Positions 8,429 through 17,792 of a stretch of DNA of 64,000 bases are shown piece after piece; position 1 is the stretch's first letter, and each line of letters begins with the position of its first letter. This DNA is from an uncultured Lachnospira sp. (GTDB lineage: Bacteria > Bacillota > Clostridia > Lachnospirales > Lachnospiraceae): contig CAJUBU010000001.1 in the NCBI GenBank assembly GCA_910585095.1, positions 186,001 to 250,000 of the forward strand. The letters run 5' to 3'. A program made the translations under genes and the position numbers. The notes under the pieces are model-generated. The model ran no database searches. It saw nothing but the letters and a program-made list of their open reading frames with translations, and was not told where the DNA came from.

Positions 8429-8782
8429 TTAAATTCCACTATGAAACCAAAATACTTTAACAGCTTGACAATCTTCCTTCGTTCTAATAGTATGCTTTAC
8501 TCCTGGCAAAGCAATAAATGAATCACCTGCTTTTATTGGAAATATAAGGTCGTCCAATTTGGCAAATCCTTCTCCTTCTAGCACATAAAATCCTTCTTGA
8601 TCATCATGGCATCCTGGTTTTGTACTAAATTCACAATCCGAATAAATCGTTATTCCTGAACAACAGCCATTTATACAGCCATTCTTGTCTGTGAGTAATT
8701 TATATCCTTTTTTACTATCTCCTTGACTTGCAATAACCTCTTCTAATGTTATATAAGGTTTCATTATTATCATGCTACTCAA
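8429..8782 (-). CDS. Small single-domain cupin protein
   Basis: About 115 aa, a single cupin_2 beta barrel: motif 1 around GCHDDQEGFYVLEGEGFAKL and motif 2 around IKAGDSFIALPGVKHTIR. Such proteins bind a metal through histidines and may be enzymes or sensors. Four cysteines in the first half (NGCINGCCSG, KPGCHDD) are unusual for the family. The start is uncertain: three in-frame ATGs (8782, 8773, 8764) lie within 20 bp and none has a good ribosome binding site. No functional link with neighbours is apparent. Confidence 0.75.
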   Translation of the reverse strand: MSSMIIMKPYITLEEVIASQGDSKKGYKLLTDKNGCINGCCSGITIYSDCEFSTKPGCHDDQEGFYVLEGEGFAKLDDLIFPIKAGDSFIALPGVKHTIRTKEDCQAVKVFWFHSGI

Positions 8783-8930
8783 AATATGAACAAATATACT
8801 CCCATAATAATATATGACAACTAAATGTTCAATACTTTATCTGTAGTCTCTCCCTTCTTAAATTTGATAAATCATAATATATTTTATATTATCTATAATA
8901 ATAACAAATGTTATTCTTTGTAAAATTTCT

Positions 8931-8962
8931 TAAAAAATAACGCGCGTATATTGTACGCGCGT
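8931..8962 (-). terminator. Rho-independent terminator after the GH105 gene
   Basis: A GC-rich stem stands out in AT-rich DNA: ACGCGCGTA (8940-8948) and TACGCGCGT (8954-8962) with a 5 nt loop, followed on the minus strand by an A/T tract with six consecutive T residues. It ends the GH105 transcript. Confidence 0.85.
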
Positions 8963-9052
8963 CACAATTTTATGTCAACTCTTTATTGTTTATTTTACCA
9001 ATACTGCTTTTCCAAAAATAAAAACTTTATCTATATAATGTCTTATTAAACT

Positions 9053-10192
9053 TTACTGCTTACTCATCAATAATTCTGTATATGCAAGAAGAAATGGACC
9101 TACACCTTTTGCATCATCTTCAACAATAGGCTCTGACATATAGTAATCATATGTACCTGGTCTGTTATCTTTACCGCCAAGTCCTGCCACCAGACAGATA
9201 CCGCCAAGCGACATCTCACCTTCTTTTGTTGTAAGATATTTGCTGCAAATTCCATCAATAGCTTTTTTTGCTGGTTCTTTATAACTTTCATCAAGAAAAC
9301 CTAAACGAACTCCTTTTAATAACGCATATGCCATAATAGAGCTTCCACTTGTCTCTAAATAATTACGATCCATACCGCCATAATTAACAACTTGATACCA
9401 CATACCACTCTCATCTTGATATTTAAGCATTGAATTAATAAGGTCTACAAATGCATCCTCTAACATCTTACACTCTGCATCATACTTGTGGTCTGAATTA
9501 TCTACTTTATCTAAAACATCAAGAAGCGCCATCGAATACCAGCCAATAGCTCTTAACCAGCTATGCTGTGAAAGTCCTGTAACTTTATCACACCAAAATG
9601 CCTTTTTACTTGTATCAATAGCATGAAAATAAAGTCCATTTAAAGGATTTCTCATATTTTCAATAACATATTTAAACTGTCTAAAAATATCATCATAGTT
9701 CTTTCTGTCATTAAAACGTGTTTCATACTCTACATAAAAAGGTTGTCCCATATACATACCATCAAGCCATACTTGATTAGGATAAATATCTTTGTGCCAA
9801 AAACTTCCTGCTCCATTATCACATCGAGGCATTATCTTAATCTGAGAATATACAAGCTCAATTGCTTTTTTATATTTTTCTTTTCCTGTAAGATCATATA
9901 ATTCAAATAAAGTCTTACCTGCATTGATATTATCAATGTTTTTTTCGCCTATGCTGTAACCATCTATTGTGCCGTCTTCAAAAACTCTGTAACCTATAAA
10001 TTCATCAGCAAATTTAAGATACTTATCCTCTTTAGATATTGCATACATCTGAAGCACAGCCTTAATCATAACACCATCAATATAATTCCAATTTGCTTTA
10101 AGTCCTTGTTTAATCTTCTCAATATTCCAAATTGGAGCCTCTGGTGTACTCTTATCCAACAATTCATTAATATACTTTACAATTACATCCAT
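9053..10192 (-). CDS. Glycoside hydrolase family 105, unsaturated rhamnogalacturonyl hydrolase
   Basis: A 379 aa (alpha/alpha)6-barrel enzyme resembling YteR/YesR. It removes the 4,5-unsaturated galacturonosyl residue left by pectate or rhamnogalacturonan lyases through hydration of the double bond. The predicted catalytic acid is Asp144 in NQVWLDGMYMG. Other family features are NAGKTLFELYDLTG, GLSQHSWLRAIGWYSMALLD and SGSSIMAYALLKG. There is no signal peptide, so it acts in the cytoplasm on imported oligosaccharides. The gene is transcribed alone, with a strong terminator downstream; no transporter or lyase adjoins. It indicates pectin use, a trait of several gut Lachnospiraceae. Confidence 0.92.
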   Translation of the reverse strand: MDVIVKYINELLDKSTPEAPIWNIEKIKQGLKANWNYIDGVMIKAVLQMYAISKEDKYLKFADEFIGYRVFEDGTIDGYSIGEKNIDNINAGKTLFELYDLTGKEKYKKAIELVYSQIKIMPRCDNGAGSFWHKDIYPNQVWLDGMYMGQPFYVEYETRFNDRKNYDDIFRQFKYVIENMRNPLNGLYFHAIDTSKKAFWCDKVTGLSQHSWLRAIGWYSMALLDVLDKVDNSDHKYDAECKMLEDAFVDLINSMLKYQDESGMWYQVVNYGGMDRNYLETSGSSIMAYALLKGVRLGFLDESYKEPAKKAIDGICSKYLTTKEGEMSLGGICLVAGLGGKDNRPGTYDYYMSEPIVEDDAKGVGPFLLAYTELLMSKQ

Positions 10193-10408
10193 TTCAATTC
10201 TCCTTCAAGTTGTCTTTTATCCGATTAAAATTTTACCAAATTTTACTCACTTATATATTGTACAATAATTAATACACAATATCAACACTTTTTATAACTT
10301 TTATTAAAATCACTATAAATTATTGTATAATGTGAATATATATTTTTTATTTTTTTTATATAAATAAGAAATACATCATAAATTTTCTTACAAATTCACT
10401 ATATACAG

Positions 10409-10460
10409 GTCAAACAAATATTCACAATCAATTTTACTGCTTACCTGACAAGTTAAATAT
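10409..10460 (+). repeat. Degenerate copy of the dispersed palindromic element
   Basis: In the 436 bp gap between GH105 and the HTH gene, the sequence AAATATTCACAATCAATTTT, then ACTGCTT and AAGTTAAATAT, follows the order of the element at 4175-4302, but the palindromic arms have decayed and the middle is missing. Apart from this I see only AT-rich DNA between the two divergent start regions. Confidence 0.4.
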
Positions 10461-10628
10461 ATAGGCTCTATTTATATTTTTACTAAATCTGTACGTTTTT
10501 AAGCATATTTAGATTAATTTTTCATACATATCAAATAGGTATATTAATTTTTATAATACGCTTATTAGCGTGATATTTTAGGGCAAAAATAATATATGGT
10601 ACTAAAAAAAGATAGGGAGCTTCGATAT

Positions 10629-10973
10629 ATGGATGAATCATTTATAAGAAATCGTATTACTGAGTTGCGTATGCAAAACGGTGTATCTGAATACAAAATG
10701 AGTTTGGATATGGGGCATAGCAAAAGTTATATCCAAAGTATTTCTTCTGGAAAAGCTTTACCTTCCTTATCAGAATTCTTATATATATGTGAATATTTAC
10801 ATGTAACTCCTAAAGAATTTTTTGATACAGGAGATAATTTTCTTCAATTAACTCATACGCTTTATGAAATCACAAGAAAATTGCCTGCTGATGATATAAA
10901 AATGCTAACACAATTAGCAGAACGCATGTCTATGTATTCAGAAAAATTAAATGACAATAAGAAAAAATATTAA
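10629..10973 (+). CDS. Small XRE/HTH_3-type DNA-binding protein
   Basis: 114 aa. Residues 3-62 form a Cro/C1-type helix-turn-helix: FIRNRITELRMQNGVSEYKM, then SLDMGHSKSYIQSISSGKALPS as recognition helices, and SEFLYICEYLHVTPKEFFD. The C-terminal 40 residues are helical and probably mediate dimerisation (DIKMLTQLAERMSMYSEKL). An in-frame start at 10596 exists, but AGGGAG lies 9 nt before the ATG at 10629. A factor-independent terminator follows the gene. Similar short regulators are common single-gene units in Lachnospiraceae; its target is unknown. Confidence 0.85.
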   Translation: MDESFIRNRITELRMQNGVSEYKMSLDMGHSKSYIQSISSGKALPSLSEFLYICEYLHVTPKEFFDTGDNFLQLTHTLYEITRKLPADDIKMLTQLAERMSMYSEKLNDNKKKY

Positions 10974-11028
10974 TTAATAAATTTCAAAAAAATTATTGCA
11001 AAATATAATATCCTATTGTTTAACTATC

Positions 11029-11075
11029 AGGTAAGCCTACCTCTTTTTAAGTGGTATTAGGCTTGCCTATTTTAA
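11029..11075 (+). terminator. Rho-independent terminator after the HTH gene
   Basis: Arms AGGTAAGCCTA (11029-11039) and TAGGCTTGCCT (11058-11068), one G-T pair, followed by ATTTTAAC. It closes the HTH gene transcript 55 bp after its stop codon. Confidence 0.8.
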
Positions 11076-11267
11076 CAACCATATAAATCATAACAATTTT
11101 TTATATATTGTCTTATACAGGTCAAAATAAATTGTAACACTTTTTAACATTTATTGACCCATAACTATTTTCTTTAAATTTTATAAAAATTATAAATATA
11201 TAAATTCACCATTTTATATTGATTATTTGGAGCTTATATTATATATTATAAATATATAATAATTACA

Positions 11268-11465
11268 ATGTATAAAATCCATTTAACTTTTAATCTACAA
11301 AAAAGTGAAACACTTATGACAAATAATGGAACAATATGCGATAATGCCTTTAGGACGATAGTTTATAAACATCTTAAAGAAAACAAAACTGATGAAATAA
11401 AACTTGTAATTTCATATGAAAATACACACAATTTTATAAAAAATATAACAAAAAGCAGTCAATAA
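11268..11465 (+). CDS. Hypothetical 65-aa protein, doubtful
   Basis: An open frame of 65 codons (MYKIHLTFNLQKSETL...), no recognised domain. Its amino-acid composition is protein-like (amphipathic beta then helix, IVYKHLKEN, EIKLVISYE), but there is no clear ribosome binding site within 15 nt of the ATG and the surroundings are extremely AT-rich. It lies between the HTH gene terminator and the convergent thrS gene. It could be a real small gene or chance. Confidence 0.35.
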   Translation: MYKIHLTFNLQKSETLMTNNGTICDNAFRTIVYKHLKENKTDEIKLVISYENTHNFIKNITKSSQ

Positions 11466-11469
11466 ACAT

Positions 11470-11543
11470 GCGGAAAATCTTAATTTAAAGCCTCTCTTGC
11501 AAAATTTTACAAATACTTACAGACTTATAATAAAATTTTCCGC
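11470..11543 (-). terminator. Possible long-loop hairpin after thrS
   Basis: Perfect 9 bp arms GCGGAAAAT (11470-11478) and ATTTTCCGC (11535-11543) with a 56 nt loop, 25 bp after the thrS stop. The T tract on the minus strand is weak, so termination is only likely. Confidence 0.4.
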
Positions 11544-11567
11544 TGCTATAATCCATTAAAAATAATT

Positions 11568-13520
11568 TTACTCTTGTACTTTAATTTCTCTAATTTCCTT
11601 TGTTTGAATCTCCTTGCAAATATCTTGAATAAACGTATCCAATGACTTTTGTCCCTCATCGCCTTCATAGCGGCTTCTTACAGAGACAAGACCTGCCTCT
11701 TTTTCTTTTTCACCGACAACAAGCATATATGGAACACGCTTTAATCTCGCATCACAAATCTTAAATCCAATTTTTTCTGCACGATTATCAACACTGCTTC
11801 TAATTCCTTTTGCAACAATTTGTTCATTTACTTTCTGTGCATAATCTGCATATTTTTCTGAAATTGGAAGCACTCTTACCTGCTCTGGACAAAGCCATGT
11901 TGGAAAGAGACCTGCATATTTTTCAATCAACCAAGCAAGTGTTCGTTCATAGCAGCCTAATGATGTTCTATGGATAATATATGGACGCTTTTTCTCACCA
12001 TTTTCATCAATATAATACATATCAAACTGTTCGGCAAGCAATGCATCCCACTGAATCGTAATCATGGTATCTTCTTTTCCATACACATTTTTTGCATTGA
12101 TATCAACTTTTGGTCCATAAAATGCAGCCTCGCCAACTTCTTCTGTAAATTGAATATTCAATTCCGTTAAAATCTCACGAATATGCTGCTGTGTTTCTTC
12201 CCAAACTTCTGGCTCACCAATATATTTTTCCCTATCCTCTGGGTCCCACTTTGACAAATGATATGTTACATCCGACTCAACTCCTAATGTTTCCAGACAA
12301 TATTTTGCCAATGCAAGACAGCCTTTAAATTCTTCTACCATCTGGTCTGGACGGACAATCAAATGACCTTCTGAAATTGTAAACTGTCTTACTCTCGTAA
12401 GACCATGCATTTCACCAGAATCTTCATTTCTAAAAAGCGTTGATGTCTCACCATATCTGCAAGGCAAATCTCGATAACTTTTTTGACTCGCTTTATATAC
12501 ATAATATTGAAATGGACAAGTCATTGGTCTTAATGCAAACACCTCTTTATCCTTTTCCTCATCACCTAAAACAAACATGCCCTCTTTATAATGGTCCCAA
12601 TGACCTGATATTTTATAAAGGTCGGACTTTGCCATAAGCGGCGTCTGTGTTCTTATATAACCGCGCTTGCTCTCCTCATCCTCAATCCATCTTTTTAATT
12701 CATTCATGATAATAACGCCATTTGGCATAATCAAAGGAAGCCCTTGCCCGATAACATCAACCGTTGTAAAAATTTCCATCTGTCTGCCTAATTTATTGTG
12801 GTCTCTTAGTTTAATTTCTTCAAGATGTTTCAAATGTTCATCTAAATCTGCCTTTTTGGTATATGCTGTACCATAAATTCTAGTAAGCATCTTATTTTTT
12901 TCAGAACCTCTCCAATATGCTCCAGAACTTGAAATCAGCTTAAATGCTTTAATCGTCTTGGTATTCATAAGATGTGGTCCTGCACACAAATCCGTAAATT
13001 CACCCTGACTGTAAAAACTAATAATCGCATCTTCTGGCAAATCCTTAATAAGCTCTACTTTGTAAGGCTCGTTTCTATCTTCCATAAACTGGATTGCTTC
13101 TGCTCTAGGCAACTCAAAACGTTTAATTTCAGCGCCTTCTTTAATGACTTTCTTCATCTCCGCTTCAATATTATCAAGGTCTTCTCTTGAAAAAGACTGA
13201 CAATCAAAATCATAATAAAATCCTGTATCAATAGATGGACCTATGGCAAGTTTTGCCTCTGGATAAAGGCGCTTTACTGCCTCTGCAAGCACATGTGAAC
13301 AAGTATGTCGATATGCTGCCTTGCCCGCCTCATCGTTAAATGTAAGTATACTTAATTCACAATCGGAATCAATAATTGTTCTTAAATCAACAACCTTTCC
13401 ATCAACTTCGCCGGCACATGCCATGCGCGCTAAACCTTCGCTGATATCTGCTGCAATATCAATAACAGACATTGCCTGTGAATACTCTTTTACAGAGCCA
13501 TCTTTTAATGTAATCTTCAT
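11568..13520 (-). CDS. thrS: Threonyl-tRNA synthetase
   Basis: A 650 aa class II synthetase that charges tRNA-Thr. Domains in order: TGS (residues 1-60), the second editing domain with the HxxxH motif in HTCSHVLAEAV near residue 73, and the catalytic core (RPMTCPFQYYVYK, FRNEDSGEMHGLTRVRQF motif 2, RTSLGCYERTLAWLIEKY motif 3). The C-terminal anticodon-binding domain starts near LCPEQVRVLPIS. A GGAGG site precedes the ATG at 13520. It is transcribed from its own promoter through a T-box leader of about 490 nt, so expression responds to uncharged tRNA-Thr. Confidence 0.97.
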   Translation of the reverse strand: MKITLKDGSVKEYSQAMSVIDIAADISEGLARMACAGEVDGKVVDLRTIIDSDCELSILTFNDEAGKAAYRHTCSHVLAEAVKRLYPEAKLAIGPSIDTGFYYDFDCQSFSREDLDNIEAEMKKVIKEGAEIKRFELPRAEAIQFMEDRNEPYKVELIKDLPEDAIISFYSQGEFTDLCAGPHLMNTKTIKAFKLISSSGAYWRGSEKNKMLTRIYGTAYTKKADLDEHLKHLEEIKLRDHNKLGRQMEIFTTVDVIGQGLPLIMPNGVIIMNELKRWIEDEESKRGYIRTQTPLMAKSDLYKISGHWDHYKEGMFVLGDEEKDKEVFALRPMTCPFQYYVYKASQKSYRDLPCRYGETSTLFRNEDSGEMHGLTRVRQFTISEGHLIVRPDQMVEEFKGCLALAKYCLETLGVESDVTYHLSKWDPEDREKYIGEPEVWEETQQHIREILTELNIQFTEEVGEAAFYGPKVDINAKNVYGKEDTMITIQWDALLAEQFDMYYIDENGEKKRPYIIHRTSLGCYERTLAWLIEKYAGLFPTWLCPEQVRVLPISEKYADYAQKVNEQIVAKGIRSSVDNRAEKIGFKICDARLKRVPYMLVVGEKEKEAGLVSVRSRYEGDEGQKSLDTFIQDICKEIQTKEIREIKVQE

Positions 13521-13606
13521 AATTAATCCTCCATTCTTATCGAATATATAAGTTTAATAAACCACCTGCTTCTTATATGCAAATGCAAAGTTAATAGGAC
13601 TGTGCA

Positions 13607-13935
13607 TAAAAAAATCGTCCCTGCTGCATCTGTCATACAACAAGGGACGAATAAATATACTCGCGGTTCCACCCTATTTGCCATTGTATTGCTAAAAAGC
13701 TTTTATTTTAAAACTCATTTTTTTATAGCAAGCATATAGCATACTATAATTTTACAATGACCTCTCTTTCATGATGATAACGGAATCACCGACCTTGATT
13801 AGAGGCACTCAGAGCTGGTATTCACATATTTTTAGAAGTGAGATGCTTCCAGCAATCCTGCACAAAAAATTGTATCAAGATGCATCTCTCTCTGGACCCT
13901 GCTAATATGCTACTTGTCTCGTCAACGTTTTTCCT
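13607..13935 (-). ncRNA. T-box leader of thrS, predicted tRNA-Thr sensor
   Basis: Minus-strand leader. The antiterminator T-box TGGAACCGCGA is at 13671-13661. It is followed by a terminator hairpin with arms CGTCCCT/AGGGACG (13616-13622, 13643-13649) and seven T residues. Stem I elements upstream include an AGAGAGAG tract and GCTGGAAGCATCTC, then GAATACCAGCTC, where ACC (13819-13817) is the probable threonine specifier codon. Known mechanism: uncharged tRNA pairs with specifier and T-box, blocks the terminator and allows thrS transcription. Confidence 0.93.
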
Positions 13936-14017
13936 ATTCAATTAACTGTAAAATAAATTTTCACATTATAAATATCAAAATTATATTTTATAATGATTTG
14001 TTTTATATTTATCTGTA

Positions 14018-14045
14018 AGTATATCATTTTATTTATTTTTGTCAA
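14018..14045 (-). promoter_or_regulatory. Promoter of the thrS T-box transcript
   Basis: TTGACA (14045-14040), 16 nt spacer, TATACT (14023-14018) on the minus strand. The -35 box overlaps the TGA stop codon of the upstream membrane-protein gene. Transcription would start near 14011, giving a leader of about 490 nt. Confidence 0.75.
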
Positions 14046-15703
14046 TTGTCAATTTTTTTAATATTTGCTGTATTTATACCTTCCGATTTTGTATACGTAA
14101 GCGTTATTTTATTTCCTTGCTCAACAAGAATGACAGAAGGATTTTCTTTCACACTCACATCATAAATTTCATTTTTATTATCAAGAAGAATGTAGTAATG
14201 CGAGTTGCCATCTATAACCGTTGGCACTATTTTAGTTACAGTTCCAACAATTTGTAGTTCTTCTTTTTTATCTTCAACTATGATGCCATTATTTTTAAGC
14301 ATATTAATATAATTTTTTTCACATTCATTAACTGTATCGCCAATGGCAACGGTCTGATATTTTTCAATGTTTAGCATAGCATACGACTTAACCAGACCTG
14401 CACTATCTTTTAACGCCATAAAATACGTTGGTTCTCCGCCCACATTCAGAAGCAAAGGAAAAGTTGCCTCATAATTCAAATGCTGTACTTTACCCTCTGC
14501 TGAAGACATCGCTGAAAATTCTTCTGCGCCAGCAATCGTATAATAGCGCGTCTCCATTGTTCGCTGATTCATCAGTACAAACCCAACATTAGACTCATCC
14601 TGTCCTACTGATGTAACACCTGTATATACCCATACATCATCATTCATAGCCATATAATTATATCCATCTGTCGTTTTTAAACAATCTTTTTGGCTCAAAA
14701 TACTGTTAAAATAGCCATGTTTTAATGTTCCATAATAATCATATAATTCAATCAACAATTCTGCTGAATATACTTTATCTACCCATTGTGGTACTTTAGT
14801 TACATCATAATCGGTCATTTCACCTGTAATCGCATTACACAATATCACTCTGCCAACAGTTACACCACCAAACAATCCTATATTATATTTTTTTGTAGGA
14901 CATATCCAATATGGTGTTCCATCTTCATCAATCTCAAAACTAATTGTATCAAAAATATATGTTGGATAAGCAAATCGTAAATGTCTGTAGATATTTCTGC
15001 CAAAATGGTCGCTTGTTGAATATTTGATACCTTCTGAAAGTCTTACAATTTCTGCCTGCTGTGTTGTCATATCAATTCTTACATATCCAGGCAAACCATC
15101 AGATTGATTCGTAAACCATTTAATCAGACTTCCATATTTTAATGGAGACACTCTTACAGGCTTATTTTTATAGTTAATCTGTGCATACATATCACTAATT
15201 TCAAACTGTGAAACAATATCAACCATTGTTCCCATCACTCTATTGCCAATTGTTGCAGCCGACTCTTTATCAAGAATAGGAATCTGATTATAAGAAACTT
15301 CTTTTATATCTTCTTTAAAATTTCTTGTCTCAACGGTGAGCAGAGATTGATATTTTGATGCATTTATTATCTCTGAAGAAAGCAGTGAACCAATTAAAAA
15401 AACAGCCACAGCACCAATTACCACACCCATCATCAATCTAAAAATCACTCGGTCTTTTGGATTTTTAAATTCAAGTGCAAATGCTTTAACGCCTTTATTT
15501 CTGACAATTTCATTTTTGGATTGTATTTTAGCATGAAACAATACAAACAACACTGTCGCCACCGCTAGAATAAACAAAATAAACTTCCAAAAACCCGACG
15601 AGTGTATATTGATTGCTGGAAGTGCGACATAGTAATATATTGCTGCCAAAAGTACTAACAAAACACTTCCTATTATCAATGCCTTTACTTTTAAATTTTT
15701 CAT
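14042..15703 (-). CDS. Conserved membrane protein of unknown function
   Basis: 553 aa. Three predicted membrane helices near the N-terminus (residues about 8-30, 38-57 and 92-112), with a short basic cytoplasmic loop between the second and third. The remaining 440 residues look extracytoplasmic: beta-rich, repeats of the type YGSLIKWFTNQSDGLPGYVRIDM, PTYIFDTISFEIDEDGTPYWICPT, GDTVNECEKNYINML, and an OB-like C-terminal stretch (GTVTKIVPTVIDGNSHYYILLD). I do not recognise a named family. It starts 7 bp after the coaBC stop, with GAGG at proper distance, so it is co-transcribed with coaBC. A role in the cell envelope is inferred from topology only. Confidence 0.75.
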   Translation of the reverse strand: MKNLKVKALIIGSVLLVLLAAIYYYVALPAINIHSSGFWKFILFILAVATVLFVLFHAKIQSKNEIVRNKGVKAFALEFKNPKDRVIFRLMMGVVIGAVAVFLIGSLLSSEIINASKYQSLLTVETRNFKEDIKEVSYNQIPILDKESAATIGNRVMGTMVDIVSQFEISDMYAQINYKNKPVRVSPLKYGSLIKWFTNQSDGLPGYVRIDMTTQQAEIVRLSEGIKYSTSDHFGRNIYRHLRFAYPTYIFDTISFEIDEDGTPYWICPTKKYNIGLFGGVTVGRVILCNAITGEMTDYDVTKVPQWVDKVYSAELLIELYDYYGTLKHGYFNSILSQKDCLKTTDGYNYMAMNDDVWVYTGVTSVGQDESNVGFVLMNQRTMETRYYTIAGAEEFSAMSSAEGKVQHLNYEATFPLLLNVGGEPTYFMALKDSAGLVKSYAMLNIEKYQTVAIGDTVNECEKNYINMLKNNGIIVEDKKEELQIVGTVTKIVPTVIDGNSHYYILLDNKNEIYDVSVKENPSVILVEQGNKITLTYTKSEGINTANIKKIDN

Positions 15704-15710
15704 TTTAACC

Positions 15711-16907
15711 TCATTTCTGCCTTATTTGAAGTATTTTATCAAATATCTCACCAGACACTTGACTTTTACTCATTATTGGCAACTCCTCACAACTATCTTT
15801 TGTGATAATCGTTACTACATTTGTATCTGTACCAAATCCTGCCCCTTGTGTTTTTACATTATTTGCTACAATCATATCCAGATTTTTGCTTTCTAATTTT
15901 TTCTTGGCATTTTCTAACATATTTTCCGTTTCCATCGAAAAGCCGCATAAAAATAATGTTTTATTTTTATTTTTCCCAAGACTTCCAATAATGTCGTCTG
16001 TCCGTTCTAATTCAATCGACATATCAGAATCTTTTTTCTTTATTTTATTCAAAGCAATCGTTTTAGGTCTATAATCTGCCACTGCTGCCGCCTTCACTAT
16101 AATATCGCTGTCAACGGCTGATTTTATAACGGCATCATACATTTCTTTTGCCGATTCCACATGAACCATATGAACATATGGTAAATCTTTTAAATTTGTT
16201 GCACCTGCTATCAATGTAACCTCAGCGCCTCTTAAACTTGCATTTTCTGCCAGTGCATATCCCATTTTTCCTGTTGATTTATTCGAGATAAAGCGCACAG
16301 GGTCAATCGCTTCTCTTGTTGCACCTGCTGTAACAGTAACTTTAAGTCCTTTCATATCTTTTTCATAGGCAATTTCATGCAAGATACATGAAAGTAACTG
16401 CTCTGGTTCTGGCATTTTGCCATCCCCTGTATCGCCACAGGCAAGATATCCACTTACTGGATTAATAATCTCATATCCCATACTTTTTAGCCGTTCTATA
16501 TTTTCCTGCACAATTGAATTGTTATACATATGTGTATTCATTGCTGGAGCAATTATTTTTTTACAGTCACATGCCAAAAATGTTGTAGTAAGCATATCAT
16601 CAGCCAACCCATAGGCTGCTTTTGCCAAAAAATTTGCTGTTGCAGGCGCCACAAGTACAAGGTCTGTCATTTTTGCCAAAGACACATGTTCTACATGAAA
16701 CTCAAAATTTCGGTCAAATGTGTCTACAATACATTTATTTCCTGTCAAGGTTTCAAATGTAATAGGATTAATAAAATTTGTAGCATTTTCTGTCATTATC
16801 ACATGAACATTACAGTGCAATTTCTTTAATGCACTGGCAAGACTTGCTATCTTATAAGCTGCTATGCTTCCAGTCACACCAAGCACAACATTTTTACCTT
16901 TTAACAT
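15711..16907 (-). CDS. coaBC: Bifunctional phosphopantothenoylcysteine decarboxylase / phosphopantothenate-cysteine ligase
   Basis: 398 aa. The N-terminal CoaC half is a flavodoxin-like decarboxylase: GVTGSIAAYK, the active-site His region VEHVSLAK, the substrate-binding APAMNTHMY, and ACGDTGDGKMPEP. The C-terminal CoaB half has the ligase motif TAGATREAIDPVRFISNKSTGKMG and KIKKKD. Together they convert 4'-phosphopantothenate to 4'-phosphopantetheine for coenzyme A. The start at 16907 is chosen because GGAGG lies 6 nt upstream; a longer frame to 16964 lacks support. coaX lies 80 bp upstream on the same strand, forming a CoA gene cluster. Confidence 0.95.
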   Translation of the reverse strand: MLKGKNVVLGVTGSIAAYKIASLASALKKLHCNVHVIMTENATNFINPITFETLTGNKCIVDTFDRNFEFHVEHVSLAKMTDLVLVAPATANFLAKAAYGLADDMLTTTFLACDCKKIIAPAMNTHMYNNSIVQENIERLKSMGYEIINPVSGYLACGDTGDGKMPEPEQLLSCILHEIAYEKDMKGLKVTVTAGATREAIDPVRFISNKSTGKMGYALAENASLRGAEVTLIAGATNLKDLPYVHMVHVESAKEMYDAVIKSAVDSDIIVKAAAVADYRPKTIALNKIKKKDSDMSIELERTDDIIGSLGKNKNKTLFLCGFSMETENMLENAKKKLESKNLDMIVANNVKTQGAGFGTDTNVVTIITKDSCEELPIMSKSQVSGEIFDKILQIRQK

Positions 16908-16988
16908 AAAATTCCTCCATATTTCTGCGCTGCTTTTTACGCAACAATCTTTCGATTTTTTCATTCTGAAGCATTGAAATTATACAAT

Positions 16989-17771
16989 CTAATTGTTTAC
17001 ATTTTTTTTATAAATAATTTGAAGTCCTTTTAAAAGTAATTCATTATCTAGTATAATTTTATGTTTACACTCTGGTACAACCACCTTTGACAATCCGCCG
17101 GTAGCAACTACTTTTATATCTTCCTCTCCAAGCTCCTCGCAAATTCGGTCAATCATACCATCAATACAACACGCATTGCCATACAATATCCCGCTTTTCA
17201 TACAATCCATTGTATTTTTTCCAATAACATGACCTAATGCATCAATACTAATTCTTGAAAGCTGTGCTGCCTTTGATACTAAAGAATCCAACGCTGCGTG
17301 AATACCTGGCATAATAACACCGCCTACATAATTGCCTTTAGAATCGACAACCGACATGGTAGTAGCTGTTCCCATATCAATAATAATAATTGGCGCGCCA
17401 TATTCTTTGATGGCAGCTACCGCATCCACAATCAAATCACTTCCTACTCTTTTTGGTTCGTCCATTAAAAGATTTAATCCTGTCTTAATGCCTGGACCTA
17501 CGACCAACGGATTTACTCCTGTCAATTTACAAATTGCTGATTTGATAATATTTGTCAACTGCGGCACAACGGACGACAAAATAGCTCCGTCAATACTGCT
17601 TTTATCAATATCATATAAATCTAAAACCGTCTTAAATATAACAACATATTCCAATTCTGTTTTTGAGATATCCGTTGACAGCCTTTCTTCAAAATACACT
17701 CTGTTATCATCAACACAACCAATTACAATATTGGTATTTCCCATATCGATTGCTAAAATCATTTTTTCCAA
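16989..17771 (-). CDS. coaX: Type III pantothenate kinase
   Basis: 260 aa, an acetate kinase/Hsp70-like fold enzyme that phosphorylates pantothenate, the first step to coenzyme A. Motifs: N-terminal phosphate loop IDMGNTNIVIG, catalytic Asp in PKRVGSDLIVDAVAA, and IDMGTATTMSVVD and GGVIMPGI. Type III enzymes are not feedback-inhibited by CoA and need a monovalent cation. The frame opens with a TTG at 17771 correctly spaced from AGGAG; the ATG at 17762 is the alternative start. It stands directly after the AlkD-like gene (21 bp) and before coaBC, so the run is probably one transcript. Confidence 0.95.
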   Translation of the reverse strand: MEKMILAIDMGNTNIVIGCVDDNRVYFEERLSTDISKTELEYVVIFKTVLDLYDIDKSSIDGAILSSVVPQLTNIIKSAICKLTGVNPLVVGPGIKTGLNLLMDEPKRVGSDLIVDAVAAIKEYGAPIIIIDMGTATTMSVVDSKGNYVGGVIMPGIHAALDSLVSKAAQLSRISIDALGHVIGKNTMDCMKSGILYGNACCIDGMIDRICEELGEEDIKVVATGGLSKVVVPECKHKIILDNELLLKGLQIIYKKNVNN

Positions 17772-17792
17772 AATTCTCCTTTAAATACTTCT

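Noticed and set aside
10974..11267. Search for a gene between the HTH gene terminator and the 65-aa frame
   Set aside because: Only the terminator and AT-rich sequence are seen; all frames are broken by stops.
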